A stretch of 64,000 bases of DNA from Inquilinus sp. Marseille-Q2685 (GTDB lineage: Bacteria > Pseudomonadota > Alphaproteobacteria > DSM-16000 > Inquilinaceae). This document shows, piece after piece, positions 15,498-24,515 of the stretch; the stretch's first letter is position 1, and each line of letters begins with the position of its first letter. The stretch covers positions 1 through 64,000 of the forward strand of contig NZ_CAKAKL010000015.1 of the NCBI RefSeq assembly GCF_916619195.1, written 5' to 3'. The notes under the pieces are model-generated. The model did not search any database. It was not told the origin of the DNA and was given only the letters and a program-made list of their open reading frames with translations. Both the position numbers and the translations under genes were made by a program.

Positions 15498-16196
15498 ATG
15501 TCCGCCCTCAACCATCTCACGCTGCGGCAAGGCATCATCGACACCTGCCGCGAGATGAACGCCAGCGGGCTGAACCAGGGCACCTCCGGCAACGTGTCGC
15601 ACCGGATCGAGGGCGGCATGCTGATCACTCCGACCAGCCTGCCCTATGCCCAGATGCAGCCCGAGGACATCGTCGAGATGGCCTTCGACGCCAGCTACGA
15701 GGGCCGCCGCATGCCGTCCTCGGAGTGGCGCTTCCACCGCGACATCCTGAAGAACCGGCCCGACGTCAACGTCGTGCTGCACACCCATTCGGTGTTCTCG
15801 ACCACGCTGGCGGTGCATGAGAAGGGCATCCCCTGCTTCCACTACATGGTGGCGGTGGCCGGCGGCATCGACATCCGCTGCTCGCCCTATGCCTGCTTCG
15901 GCACCCAGGAGCTGTCGGACTTTGCCCTGAAGGCGCTGGAGGGCCGCACCGCCTGCCTGCTGGGCCATCACGGGCTGATCGTGCTGGCCGAGAGCTTCTC
16001 CCAGGCGCTGTGGCGGGCCACCGAGGTCGAGGTGCTGGCCAGGATGTATGTCCATGCGCTGGCGATCGGCGAACCGCCGCGGCTGACCGAGGCGGAGATG
16101 GCGCAGGTGATCGAGCAGATGCGGCGCATGAGCTACGGCCAGGCGCCGGACCTGGACGGTGTCGGCGATACGCCGCGCCCGCGCAGCGCTGCCTGA
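15498..16196 (+). CDS. Class II aldolase/adducin family protein (fuculose/rhamnulose phosphate aldolase-like)
   Basis: This 232-aa enzyme is a zinc-dependent sugar-phosphate aldolase. It has 'GLNQGTSGNVSHR' at residues about 23-35 (phosphate binding), the catalytic glutamate in 'SSEWRFH' near residue 77, the first zinc histidines in 'VLHTHSVFST' near residue 95, and the third in 'GHHGLI' near residue 157. The start ATG 15498 follows GAGGAAA; longer frames run through the kinase tail. Its likely partner is the FGGY kinase just upstream. Together they would split a phosphorylated ketose into dihydroxyacetone phosphate and an aldehyde. Confidence 0.9.
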   Translation: MSALNHLTLRQGIIDTCREMNASGLNQGTSGNVSHRIEGGMLITPTSLPYAQMQPEDIVEMAFDASYEGRRMPSSEWRFHRDILKNRPDVNVVLHTHSVFSTTLAVHEKGIPCFHYMVAVAGGIDIRCSPYACFGTQELSDFALKALEGRTACLLGHHGLIVLAESFSQALWRATEVEVLARMYVHALAIGEPPRLTEAEMAQVIEQMRRMSYGQAPDLDGVGDTPRPRSAA

Positions 16197-16212
16197 GGCC
16201 CGGCCGGACGTC

Positions 16213-16962
16213 ATGAGGGCGACCGTCGCCGCGCTCGGCCTGTGCCTGGCGGCGCTCCACCCCGCCGCGGCGGCCGAGGCGCCGTCGCTCGAGGCCCAGG
16301 TGGTCGCGGCGCGGACCGGCCCGCAGAACGACGTCGCAATGGTGCTGATGGTCACCGGCGACGGGGTGGACCCGAGCGCCCTGCCGATCGATGCGGAAGG
16401 CTGCGACGGCAGCGGCTATGCCCGCGCCGACGACCCGCAGGAGATCGGCTGCTACAGGATCGCGATCACCGAGAACGGCAAGCCCGTCGGCGGCCTGTCC
16501 TACGACCATCTCATCAACCGCGGCGCCACGACCGTCCTGGCGCTGCGCTACCGCTCGCCGGTCGAGCCGCGCTTCGCCCGCGCCCTGCGCATCGACATCT
16601 CCTTCCGGCTGGGGGACGGGGTGGTGCGCAACCGCCCGGCGGAGATCGCCATGGAGGGCATCCCCGGCGACGCCTTCGCCGACCCGGACAACCCCTGGGC
16701 GCCGCTCTACGCCTTCCAGGACCGGCGGCTGAACGCGATCTATGACGGCGTGATGTCGAGCCCGAAGGTCGCCGACGACACGGAGTTGCGCCGGCTGGTC
16801 GTCCAGGCCGAGCGGGACTGGATCGCGCTCAAGGAGGCGGATTGCGCGGCGCCCCTGGCGCCGTCGCCGGTGGAGGCTGACCAGTGTCGGACGCTGCACA
16901 CGGTGGTGCGGATCGACCAGCTGGCTGCGCTGCAGCGCAGCCTGGCCGAGGCCAGGCCGTGA
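16213..16962 (+). CDS. Periplasmic protein with LprI-like C-terminal region
   Basis: This 249-aa protein has an N-terminal signal peptide (MRATVAALGLCLAALHPAAAA, one residue over the quoting limit if counted whole; cleavage after AAA near 21). A 120-residue N-terminal domain of unknown type follows. The C-terminal 100 residues show the LprI/DUF1311 pattern: 'LNAIYDGVMSS', then 'LVVQAERDWIALKEADCAAP' and a paired cysteine in 'DQCRTLH'. It ends in GTGA, overlapping the next gene, its paralogue. LprI family members bind lysozyme or related targets; function here is inferred only from shape. Confidence 0.7.
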   Translation: MRATVAALGLCLAALHPAAAAEAPSLEAQVVAARTGPQNDVAMVLMVTGDGVDPSALPIDAEGCDGSGYARADDPQEIGCYRIAITENGKPVGGLSYDHLINRGATTVLALRYRSPVEPRFARALRIDISFRLGDGVVRNRPAEIAMEGIPGDAFADPDNPWAPLYAFQDRRLNAIYDGVMSSPKVADDTELRRLVVQAERDWIALKEADCAAPLAPSPVEADQCRTLHTVVRIDQLAALQRSLAEARP

Positions 16963-17666
16963 GGCGGGTCGCGGCCCTGCTGGCCGTGCTGCTCCTCCCG
17001 GCCCTGCCGGCGCGGGCGGAGCAGGTGCTGACGCTGGAGGTCCTGTCGGCGAAGCTGGCGCCGGACCGGACCGACGTGCTGCTGCGCCTGGTCGACGACA
17101 GCGGCATCGGCGTGCTGCGCCCGGAAGGGCAATGCGACAGCAGCCAACCCGGGATCGGCGAGGCCGCGTCCGGCTGCTATGCCGTGACCATCGCCGAGAA
17201 CAGCGCGCCGGTCGCGCGCTATTCCTACCGCATCCTGGAGACCCGCGGCACCGACAGCTTTCTGCTGCTGACCTGGCCGTCGGCTGCAGCCGGCGAGCGG
17301 CGGGTCAGCCTGCGCGTCGATTATAACGGCTTCTATAATCACGACCCGGAAACGGTGCTGCTGCTGTCCGACTACGACAACGGCGCGCTGGACCCGCAGG
17401 ACCCGTTCGAGACCCTGCACCGGATCTATGCCGGCAAGCTGAAGGCCTTCGCGGCCGAGCTGGCCGACAACCCGCCGGTCGACGATGCCGAGGCCGCGCG
17501 CTGGCGCGACGCCTTCCTGGCGGCGCAGCGGCGATGGACGCAGTTCGCCGAGAGCGACTGCGTGGTCGCCGCGCGCCTGTCGGGCGAGCCCGCGCGCAGC
17601 CGCTGCCTGGCCGACCGCGCGATGGACCGGATCGACTGGCTGGAGGGCAGCTCCGCGCCGCAGTGA
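16959..17666 (+). CDS. Periplasmic LprI-like protein, paralogue of the preceding gene
   Basis: This 235-aa protein begins at GTG 16959, overlapping the stop of the previous gene (GTGA). It has a signal peptide (RRVAALLAVLLLPALPARA) and the same two-part layout. The N-terminal domain has a cysteine pair around 'EGQCDSSQ' and 'ASGCYAV'; the C-terminal LprI-like half has 'FLAAQRRWTQFAESDCVVAA' and 'RSRCLADRAMDRIDWLEG'. Sequence similarity to the upstream gene (QEIGCYRIAITEN versus ASGCYAVTIAEN) shows they arose by tandem duplication. The function is unknown. Confidence 0.72.
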   Translation: MRRVAALLAVLLLPALPARAEQVLTLEVLSAKLAPDRTDVLLRLVDDSGIGVLRPEGQCDSSQPGIGEAASGCYAVTIAENSAPVARYSYRILETRGTDSFLLLTWPSAAAGERRVSLRVDYNGFYNHDPETVLLLSDYDNGALDPQDPFETLHRIYAGKLKAFAAELADNPPVDDAEAARWRDAFLAAQRRWTQFAESDCVVAARLSGEPARSRCLADRAMDRIDWLEGSSAPQ

Positions 17667-17770
17667 GGCTGCATCAAAAGCTCTATCTCCCGCCGCATTT
17701 GCGGAACATCCTCCTGCCCTCGACCCTTATCTCGGTCCGCACCCGCGACCGCGAGACTGGAGAAAAAGTC

Positions 17771-18235
17771 ATGCGTTCCATCCGTTTGCCCCTGACCGTC
17801 GCCGCCGCCCTCCTGCTGGCCGGCCCGGCCTCCGCCCAGGACATGCAGAACCTGCTGGACCAGGCCGGCAAGGCCCTCGACCAGGCCGGCCGCCGGGTGC
17901 AGCAGGGCTATGAGGACACCGCCAAGGCGATCGACCAGGCGATCGCCAACCCGCAGGACCCGGCCTACGGTTCGTTGGCGACCCGGCTGATCCGGTCCGA
18001 CGTGCTCGATTCGGCCCAGCGTCCGATCGGCGAGATCGCCGATTTCGTGATCGCGCCGAACGGCCAGGTGCTGCTGGCGATCATCCGCATCGGCGGCACG
18101 CTGGGCGTCGGCGGCCGGCTGGTCGCGGCCGATTACGGCCAGCTGGAGCCGGTGCTGGTGAAGGGCCACCCGGCCTTCGTCTACAAGGGCGACCTCGGCG
18201 CCCTGCCGGACTACAAGGTCGCCGCCGGCAACTGA
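17771..18235 (+). CDS. Secreted PRC-barrel domain protein
   Basis: This 154-aa protein starts with a signal peptide (RLPLTVAAALLLAGPASAQ), then a helical region with repeats of the 'LLDQAGKALDQAGRRV' type (residues 26-50). A PRC-barrel follows from about residue 70 (LIRSDVLDSAQRPIGEIADF) to the end. PRC-barrels mediate protein contact or RNA/photosystem assembly; secreted forms with short helical leaders are common in alphaproteobacteria and poorly studied. The gap upstream (17667-17770) holds no other ORF. Confidence 0.82.
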   Translation: MRSIRLPLTVAAALLLAGPASAQDMQNLLDQAGKALDQAGRRVQQGYEDTAKAIDQAIANPQDPAYGSLATRLIRSDVLDSAQRPIGEIADFVIAPNGQVLLAIIRIGGTLGVGGRLVAADYGQLEPVLVKGHPAFVYKGDLGALPDYKVAAGN

Positions 18236-18241
18236 CCGGGC

Positions 18242-18267
18242 GGGCGCCGGCGGCACCGCCGGCGCCC
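18242..18267. terminator. Perfect GC hairpin after the PRC-barrel gene
   Basis: GGGCGCCGGCGG (18242-18253) and CCGCCGGCGCCC (18256-18267) are exact inverted copies around CA, seven bases after the stop codon. No T-run follows, so it may pause or stabilise the transcript rather than terminate by itself. Confidence 0.5.
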
Positions 18268-18295
18268 CCTCATGACGACTGTGGCAATTTTGGGA

Positions 18296-18309
18296 TTCCC
18301 TAAAGGGAA
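18296..18309. promoter_or_regulatory. 6+2+6 palindrome upstream of hpnI
   Basis: TTCCCT-AA-AGGGAA is an exact inverted repeat in the AT-rich centre of the gap between the PRC-barrel gene and hpnI, 144 bases before the hpnI start. It is the only notable motif there and may be an operator. Confidence 0.3.
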
Positions 18310-18452
18310 CCGACCGCCTAGCTTGCGCATCATCCTTCCGGATGCCGGAGACCTGATCCGGGGTCTGGCGTGGACGATCGGAACGCCATCGCCCCGGCCC
18401 GGCCGGCGGCGGCGAGCGCGCCGGCTGCATGGAAGCGCGCGGGCACGGAACG

Positions 18453-19601
18453 ATGTTGGACGTCCTCCAGATCCCGATCCTGGTCCTGGCGGTGCTCGGG
18501 TGCCTCTACCTGGGCCTGGCCATCCTGCTGACCGGCCGCCAGGCCCGGCGGCGCATGCCGGAGGCCGGCACCTTCCCCTCGATCACCGTGATCAAGCCGC
18601 TGCACGGCGCCGAGCCCGGGCTGTTCGAGAACCTGGCCTCGTTCTGCAGCCAGGACTATCCCGGCCCGGTGCAGATCCTGCTGGGCGTCGCCGACCCGCG
18701 CGACCCGGCGATCGCGGTGGTCGAGGAGATTCGCCGCGCCTTCCCCCGGGCGGCGCTGGAGCTGGTGGTCGATTCGCGCCGGCACGGCACCAACCGCAAG
18801 GTGTCGAACCTGATCAACATGGCGGAGCGGATCCGCCACGAGGTCGTAGTGTTCTCCGACAGCGACGTGCGCGTGCCGGCCGACCATCTGCGCCGAATGA
18901 TGCCGGAGCTGCAGGCCCCCGGCGTCGGCTGCGTCACCTGCCTGTATCACGGGGTGCCGACCGGCGGCGTATGGTCGCGGCTGATCGGCCTGGGCATGGA
19001 CACCCATTTCACCCCGAGCGTGATCGTCGGGCTGGGGCTGCGCCTGGCGCGGCCCTGCATCGGCACCACCATCGTGATGGGCCGCGACATGCTGGCCGAG
19101 ATCGGCGGGCTCGAGGCCTTCGCCGACCTGCTGGCCGAGGACCATGCGATCGGCGCCGCGGTGTGGGCGGCCGGCCGCAAGGTGGCGGTGTCGACCCAGC
19201 TGATCGGCCATCTGTGCAGCGAGGCCTCGGCCGCCACGATGTGGGCGCATGAGCTGCGCTGGGCCCGCACCATCAAGAGCATCGACCCCCTCGGCTACGC
19301 CGGGTCCCTGATCACCCATCCCCTGCCGCTGGCCCTGATCGCCTGGGCGCTGGGCGGCGGGTTGCCGGCCCTGGCGGTTGCCGGGCTGGCGCTCCTCCTG
19401 CGGATCGCCCTGTGCATCCGCTTCGAACGCGCCTACTCTCTGCCGCCGCGGCCGTACTGGCTGATTCCGGCGCGCGACCTGCTGGCCTTCGCGGTGTTCG
19501 TCGTGAGCTATCTCGGCTCCGGCGTGAACTGGCGGGGGCATCTGTATCAACTCGTACCAGACGGCACCTTGGTGACGGATCGGAGGCCTCCCTCCCCATG
19601 A
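18453..19601 (+). CDS. hpnI: Hopanoid biosynthesis glycosyltransferase HpnI
   Basis: HpnI adds N-acetylglucosamine to bacteriohopanetetrol at the inner membrane. The 382-aa protein has an N-terminal helix (residues about 3-28) and a GT2 domain with 'TVIKPLHGAEPGLFENL' near residue 42. The metal-binding DxD is in 'VVFSDSDVRVP' near residue 130, and 'EDHAIGAAVW' near residue 230 fits the GT2 acceptor motif. Two or three C-terminal helices follow 290. I chose ATG 18453 (MLDVLQIP); an in-frame ATG at 18429 lacks a better ribosome site. The stop overlaps the start of hpnJ (ATGA), so the two are co-translated. Confidence 0.93.
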   Translation: MLDVLQIPILVLAVLGCLYLGLAILLTGRQARRRMPEAGTFPSITVIKPLHGAEPGLFENLASFCSQDYPGPVQILLGVADPRDPAIAVVEEIRRAFPRAALELVVDSRRHGTNRKVSNLINMAERIRHEVVVFSDSDVRVPADHLRRMMPELQAPGVGCVTCLYHGVPTGGVWSRLIGLGMDTHFTPSVIVGLGLRLARPCIGTTIVMGRDMLAEIGGLEAFADLLAEDHAIGAAVWAAGRKVAVSTQLIGHLCSEASAATMWAHELRWARTIKSIDPLGYAGSLITHPLPLALIAWALGGGLPALAVAGLALLLRIALCIRFERAYSLPPRPYWLIPARDLLAFAVFVVSYLGSGVNWRGHLYQLVPDGTLVTDRRPPSP

Positions 19602-21028
19602 CGATGAAGACGTTGTTCCTGCAGGCGCCGTCCTTCGACGGCTTCGACGGCGGTGCCGGGTCGCGCTACCAGGCCCGGCGCGAGATCAAGTCCTTCTGGT
19701 ACCCGACCTGGCTGGCCCAGCCGGCGGCGCTGGTCGAGGGCTCGAAGCTGATCGACGGCCCGCCGTCGCGGATCAGCCCGGCCGCGGTGGCCGCGCAGGC
19801 CAAGGACTACGACCTCGCCGTCCTGCACACCTCGACCCCGTCCTTCGCCTCCGACGTCAAGATGATCGAGGCGCTGAAGGCGGTGAACCCGAACCTGAAG
19901 GCCGGCCTCGTCGGCGCCAAGGTGGCGGTGGACCCGAACGGCAGCATGGAAGGGTCGCCGCTGATCGACTTCGTCGCGCGCAACGAGTTCGACTTCACCA
20001 TCAAGGAAGTGGCGGACGGCCGGGATCTCGCGAAGATCGACGGCCTGACCTGGCGCAATTCCGAAGGCGTGGTGGTCCACAACCCGGAGCGCGCCACCCT
20101 CGAGAACATGGATGCGCTGCCCTTCGTCAGCCCGGTCTATCACCGCGACCTGGTGATCGAGGATTATTTCATCGGCTATCTGAAGCACCCGTACCTGTCG
20201 ATCTACACCGGCCGCGGCTGCAAATCGCGCTGCACCTTCTGCCTGTGGCCGCAGACCGTGGGCGGGCACCGCTACCGCACCCGCAGCGTCGGCCATGTGA
20301 TCGACGAGATCCGCTGGGCGAAGCAGACGATGCCGCAGATCCGCGAGTTCTTCTTCGACGACGACACCTTCACCGACGACGCGCCGCGGGCCGAGGCGAT
20401 CGCGCGCGAGCTGGGCAAGCTCGGCGTCACCTGGTCGTGCAACGCCAAGGCCAACGTGCCGCGCGAGACGCTGAAGGTGATGCGCGACAACGGCCTGCGC
20501 CTGCTTCTCGTCGGCTATGAATCCGGCAACCAGCAGATCCTGTTCAACATCAAGAAGGGCATGCGGATCGAGGTCGCGGAGAGGTTCACCAAGGACTGCC
20601 ACGAGCTCGGGATCCAGATCCACGGCACCTTCATCCTCGGCCTGCCGGGCGAGACCAAGGAGACGATCCAGGAGACGATCCGCTTCGCCACCCGGATCAA
20701 CCCGCACACCATCCAGGTGTCGCTGGCGGCGCCCTATCCGGGCACGTACCTCTACAACCAGGCGGTGGAGAACGGCTGGCTGGACGCCGCCAATGCCGAG
20801 CTGGTGGACGAGCGCGGCGTGCAGATCGCGCCGCTGCACTACCCGCATCTGAGCCATGACGAGATCTTCCACTCGGTGGAGGATTTCTACCGGCGCTTCT
20901 ACTTCCGGGCGCCGAAGATCGCCTCGATCGTCGGCGAGATGGTGCGCAGCCCGGAGATGATGAAGCGCCGCCTGCGCGAGGGCGTGGAGTTCTTCCGGTT
21001 CCTGAAGGAGAGGAAGGCGGCGGCGTAA
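19598..21028 (+). CDS. hpnJ: Hopanoid biosynthesis radical SAM protein HpnJ
   Basis: HpnJ is a radical SAM enzyme that converts the glucosaminyl group of the hopanoid to a cyclitol ether. The 476-aa protein has an N-terminal B12-binding-like region (residues 1-160) and the radical SAM motif CxxxCxxC in 'GRGCKSRCTFCLWPQT' near residue 207. 'FFFDDDTFTDD' lies near residue 250 and 'VGYESGNQQILFNIKKG' near residue 307. The start ATG 19598 overlaps the hpnI stop by ATGA; longer frames read through hpnI. A deacetylase gene (hpnK), often next in line, does not follow: a repeat and a minus-strand permease gene do. Confidence 0.95.
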   Translation: MTMKTLFLQAPSFDGFDGGAGSRYQARREIKSFWYPTWLAQPAALVEGSKLIDGPPSRISPAAVAAQAKDYDLAVLHTSTPSFASDVKMIEALKAVNPNLKAGLVGAKVAVDPNGSMEGSPLIDFVARNEFDFTIKEVADGRDLAKIDGLTWRNSEGVVVHNPERATLENMDALPFVSPVYHRDLVIEDYFIGYLKHPYLSIYTGRGCKSRCTFCLWPQTVGGHRYRTRSVGHVIDEIRWAKQTMPQIREFFFDDDTFTDDAPRAEAIARELGKLGVTWSCNAKANVPRETLKVMRDNGLRLLLVGYESGNQQILFNIKKGMRIEVAERFTKDCHELGIQIHGTFILGLPGETKETIQETIRFATRINPHTIQVSLAAPYPGTYLYNQAVENGWLDAANAELVDERGVQIAPLHYPHLSHDEIFHSVEDFYRRFYFRAPKIASIVGEMVRSPEMMKRRLREGVEFFRFLKERKAAA

Positions 21029-21091
21029 GCCCCGGAGGAGGAGCGCCCCCGGCCCCTCCGGTCGGCGAGACCTTTTCAGAATTCCAAACAC

Positions 21092-21177
21092 CGTCATTGC
21101 GAGCGCAGCGAAGCAATCCAGGGCCGCTTGGCGTGGCCCCTGGATTGCTTCGTCGGCTTCGCCTCCTCGCAATGACG
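21092..21177. repeat. Dispersed palindromic repeat, variant of family B
   Basis: CGTCATTGCGAG (21092-21103) is mirrored by CTCGCAATGACG (21166-21177), with a second stem (CAATCCAGG/CCTGGATTG) nested inside. It lies in the 221-base gap between the convergent hpnJ and TauE-like genes. The outer arm resembles that at 36266-36308 (CGTCATGGCGAG). It would serve both strands as a terminator-like hairpin. Confidence 0.7.
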
Positions 21178-21249
21178 TTTTAAGCCCTCTCGCAGAGCGG
21201 GAGAGGCGAAGCAGTTCGGTTCCTGAGCCGGCCCGTGCGGTCCGGCCGG

Positions 21250-22037
21250 TCAGCCCGCCGAGGGCGCGATGCCGAAGATCTGGGTGAACTGGTAGCCGGC
21301 GAGGCACAGGATCACGACGCCGACGCCCCAGGTCATCGGCCTGGCCGGCACGCGCTTGACGATCAGCCCGGCGAAGGGGGCGGCCGCCAGGCCGCCGACG
21401 ACGAGGCCCGCGACGGCCACCGCATGCTGCCGGAGGTCGCCCGCCTCCTCCCACCGCCCGGACAGCAGGGCGGCCACGAAGGCGGCCGAGACGGTGCAGG
21501 TGACGATGAATTCCGACGCCCCCACGGTGCCGATCGCCCGCCGCGGCTCCACCCCCGCGCCCACCATGGTGGAGGAGACGATCGGGCCCCAGCCGCCGCC
21601 CCCGAGCGCATCGAGGAAGCCCCGGCCGCCCCGATCGGCGCGGTCCAGGCCGGGCGCAGATGGCGGGGCCGGATCTCACGGATGGCCCGCGCCAGGATGA
21701 ACAGCCCGACGAGGGCGAGATAGGTCGCCACGAACGGCTTGACGGCCTCGCCGGGGATGCCGGTCAGCACCGTCACGCCGAGGACGGCCCCGACCACCCC
21801 GGACACGGCCAGGGGGAAGAACAGGCGCCAGCTCACATTCCTGTGGGCCATGTGCGAGGTGGCGGTGGCCGCGGTCGTGAACACCTCGGCCGCATGGATG
21901 CTGGCCGACGCCGCCGCGGGCGGCACACCGAAGGCCATCAGCACCGAGGAGGAGATGACGCCGTAGGCCATCCCCATCGCCCCGTCGATCACCTGCGCCA
22001 CGAAACCCACGGCCAGGAAGAGGAAGAAGGCTTCCAT
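21250..22037 (-). pseudogene. TauE/SafE family sulfite exporter-like permease with a one-base frameshift
   Basis: The protein would be a 262-aa polytopic membrane protein of the TauE/SafE type, moving sulfite, sulfonates or related anions. The first frame starts at ATG 22037 with 'FLFLAVGFVAQVIDGAMGMA' and carries the conserved N-terminal repeat. It goes out of frame near 21620 after 'TAPIGAAG'. The second half (MVGAGVEPRRAIGTVGASEF, to 21250) is in another frame. One extra base in the CCCC run 21620-21623 would join them as 'GAAGGFLDALGGGGWGPIV'. This is the second single-base loss in a C/G run in this window, so sequencing error is a serious alternative to a real mutation. Confidence 0.8.
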
Positions 22038-22143
22038 CGGCGCCTCTGCTGCGCTCCGCTCAGAGAACAGCCCCGGAAGCCTGTCGTTCCACCGGGTCCG
22101 GCTCCGCCCGGTCGGCGGATAGGTCCCGGGAGGCCGCGGCGCC

Positions 22144-23097
22144 CTACCCCTTCATCGCCGCGCGGCGGGCCTCGATCGCGTCCCACAGCACGGCCTCGAT
22201 CTTCACCCCGTCCAGCCGGTTGATCTCGTGGATGCCGGTCGGCGAGGTGACGTTGATCTCGGTCAGCCAGTCGCCGATCACGTCGATGCCGACGAAGATC
22301 TGGCCGGTGGCCCGCAGGTCCGGGCCGATGCGGGCGCAGATCTCGCGCTCGCGGTCGGTCAGCACGGTCTTCTGCGCCCGGCCGCCGACATGGAGGTTGG
22401 CCCGGGCCTCTCCTTCCGCCGGCATGCGGCTGACGGCGCCGACCGGCTCGCCCTCGACCAGGATGATGCGCTTGTCGCCCTGCCGGATCTCCGGCAGGTA
22501 GCGCTGGATCATGATCGGCTCGCGATACATCCGCTCATAGACCTCGAGCAGCGAGCCGAGATTCTCGTCGTCCGGCCGGATCCGGAACACCCCGGCCCCG
22601 CCATTGCCGTAGAGCGGCTTGACGATGATGTCGCCATGCTCGCGCCGGAAGGCGCGGATCTCGTCGCGGTCGGAGGTGATCAGCGTCGGCGGCATCAGCT
22701 CCGGATAATGCGTGACCAGCAGCTTCTCCGGCGCGTTGCGCACCTCCTTCGGGTCGTTCACCACCAGGACGCGGTCGGCGACATGCTCCAGCAGATGCGT
22801 CGCGGTGATGTAGCCCATGTCGAAGGGCGGGTCCTGGCGCATCAGGATGACGTCGACGGCGCCGAGGTCGACCGTCTCCCATTCGCCGAAGGTGAAGTGG
22901 GCGCCGCGCACCGCCTGCACCGTCAGCGGCCGGGCCTTGGCGGTCAGCCGGCCGTCGCGCAGGGTCAGCGCCCGCGGCAGGTAGTGCCACAGGCGGTGGC
23001 CGCGCCCCTGCGCCTCCAGCGCCATGGCAAAGGTCGAATCCCCGCCGATGTCGATGGTCTCGATCGGATCCATCTGGATGGCGACGGCAAGGCCCAT
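22144..23097 (-). CDS. gshB: Glutathione synthase
   Basis: GshB joins gamma-glutamylcysteine and glycine with ATP to make glutathione in the cytoplasm. The 317-aa protein has the usual length. The N-terminal substrate domain contains '[19 protein letters not shown]' near residue 87. The ATP-grasp core shows '[18 protein letters not shown]' near residue 155, '[20 protein letters not shown]' near residue 205 and '[18 protein letters not shown]' near residue 275. It is transcribed in the same direction as the SirB1-like, YraN-like and rsmI genes. That arrangement is common in alphaproteobacteria. Confidence 0.97.
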   Translation of the reverse strand: MGLAVAIQMDPIETIDIGGDSTFAMALEAQGRGHRLWHYLPRALTLRDGRLTAKARPLTVQAVRGAHFTFGEWETVDLGAVDVILMRQDPPFDMGYITATHLLEHVADRVLVVNDPKEVRNAPEKLLVTHYPELMPPTLITSDRDEIRAFRREHGDIIVKPLYGNGGAGVFRIRPDDENLGSLLEVYERMYREPIMIQRYLPEIRQGDKRIILVEGEPVGAVSRMPAEGEARANLHVGGRAQKTVLTDREREICARIGPDLRATGQIFVGIDVIGDWLTEINVTSPTGIHEINRLDGVKIEAVLWDAIEARRAAMKG

Positions 23098-23108
23098 GAT
23101 TGCCTCTG

Positions 23109-23927
23109 CTAATTCAGGCTGCTGCGGAAGGACTGGAGCAGGATCGCCGCCTCGTGGCGCTGGGTCTCCGGCTCGCCGGGGGCGGAGACGTAGCGGTCGA
23201 GGGCGTCGATCGCCGCGCGCATGTTGCCGAGCCGGGCGTAGAGGATGCCGGCTTCGCGCAAGAGCGGCGCGTGGTGGGGGGCGAAGCGGCGCATCGCCTC
23301 GATCACGCCGAGCGCCTTGGCGAACTCGCCGGCGCGGATGTGGCGGACCTTCAGGTTGTTCTGCAGCCGCAGCAGGATGTCGCGGTCCGACACCGGCTCG
23401 TAATGCTCGGGCACCAGCTCGGCCCCGGCGTCGAGCACGGCCTTCAGCAGGTCGCGCAGCTCGCCCGGGCCGCGGCTCATGCCGGCGTGGAACGGGTCGA
23501 GGATGGTGCGGGCGCCGCCGGCGTCGAGCCGGACCAGGAAATGGCTGGGGAAGTTCAGCCCGACCATGGTCCAGCCCTGGGCGCGGGCGACGTGCAGATA
23601 GAGGATGCCGAGCGTCACCGGCAGGCCCTTCCGCCGGTCGATCACCCGCATCAGGTTGGCGTTCTGCAGGTCGTCGTAGCTGTCGACGTCGCCGGCATAA
23701 CCCCAGCGCCGTGCCAGCACCGCGGTCAGCGCTTCGGAGGGAGGCAGCCGCTCGGCCTCACGGGTGACGTCGCCGACCAGCTGGTCGAGATGGCGCCGAT
23801 ACCAGTCGAACCCGACGCCGCGCGGCCGGTCGAGCGCCGCCAGCGCCAGCGCCGCCTCGGCGAGATCGATGGCGTCGTCCGGCTGAGCGCCGGCGCGGTC
23901 GAGTATCGACTGGATCGTCGGGTCCAT
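23109..23927 (-). CDS. SirB1 family protein (transglutaminase-like plus TPR region)
   Basis: This 272-aa cytoplasmic protein has a SirB1 N-terminal transglutaminase-like region: '[20 protein letters not shown]' near residue 88 and '[13 protein letters not shown]' near residue 120. In true transglutaminases a catalytic Cys lies in the first segment; here none is seen, so catalysis is doubtful. The C-terminal third carries TPR-like helices ('[20 protein letters not shown]', '[20 protein letters not shown]'). It lies 11 bases upstream of gshB and is probably cotranscribed with it. The molecular role of this family is unknown. Confidence 0.88.
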   Translation of the reverse strand: MDPTIQSILDRAGAQPDDAIDLAEAALALAALDRPRGVGFDWYRRHLDQLVGDVTREAERLPPSEALTAVLARRWGYAGDVDSYDDLQNANLMRVIDRRKGLPVTLGILYLHVARAQGWTMVGLNFPSHFLVRLDAGGARTILDPFHAGMSRGPGELRDLLKAVLDAGAELVPEHYEPVSDRDILLRLQNNLKVRHIRAGEFAKALGVIEAMRRFAPHHAPLLREAGILYARLGNMRAAIDALDRYVSAPGEPETQRHEAAILLQSFRSSLN

Positions 23928-24003
23928 GAGTCCTGACTTAGCCCGATCCCGCCGGGGATTCCACTACCGATCGAACGGGCTGTCGGGTGAACCACCTCCC
24001 TTT

Positions 24004-24093
24004 TGTCATTGCCGGGCTTGACCCGGCAATCCAGGGCCACCGAGAGCGGCTCTTGAAAGCCCCTGGATCCTCGGGTCAAGCCCGAGGATGACA
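24004..24093. repeat. Dispersed palindromic repeat, family B copy 2
   Basis: The 90-base element has terminal arms TGTCATTGCCGGGCTTGACC and GGGTCAAGCCCGAGGATGACA-like at the right (21 bases with one mismatch to its partner; shown in two parts: GGGTCAAGCCCGA, GGATGACA). It is almost identical, in inverted orientation, to the copy at 34752-34842, including the centre 'CACCGAGAGCGGCTCTTG'. The 201-base gap between the SirB1-like and YraN-like genes contains nothing else of note. Confidence 0.8.
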
Positions 24094-24128
24094 GTTTCTG
24101 AGGACGCGCCCTTCATCCGGTCGTCTTG

Positions 24129-24515
24129 CTACCGATCGACCTGCCAGGCGTCGGCGATATGGACAGGCCAGCGCCAGGGCCGCACCACCACCAGGTCGAA
24201 GCGCAGATCATGGCCCTGGGCGTAACGCGGCCGCTGCGCCAGGAACAGGATCGCCGCGCGCTGCAGGCGCTCGCGCTGGCGCGGCTGCAGCGCCAGCATC
24301 CCGGCGCTGAGGTCGGGCCGCGCCTTGACCTCGACGAAGGCCACGGTGCGGCCGCGCCGGGCGACGATGTCGATCTCGCCGAGCGGCGTCTTCAGCCGCC
24401 GCGCCAGGATGCGCCAGCCCTTGGCCCGCAAGAGCCACGCCGCCGCCCGCTCGGCGCGCAGGCCGAAGGCCTCGGCCCGGCGGCGGGAGCCGTCCCCGGG
24501 CGCGCTATTTCTCAT
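24129..24515 (-). CDS. YraN family (UPF0102) nuclease-fold protein
   Basis: This 128-aa protein has the Holliday-junction-resolvase-like endonuclease fold of the family. 'RAEAFGLRAERAAAWLLRAK' lies near residue 13, and the catalytic motif E-x-D-x(n)-ExK appears as 'LGEIDIVARRGRTVAFVEVK' near residues 45-65. Its biochemical role is not established. It overlaps the 3' end of rsmI by 11 bases (24505-24515), so the two genes are translationally linked, a common pairing in proteobacteria. Confidence 0.94.
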   Translation of the reverse strand: MRNSAPGDGSRRRAEAFGLRAERAAAWLLRAKGWRILARRLKTPLGEIDIVARRGRTVAFVEVKARPDLSAGMLALQPRQRERLQRAAILFLAQRPRYAQGHDLRFDLVVVRPWRWPVHIADAWQVDR

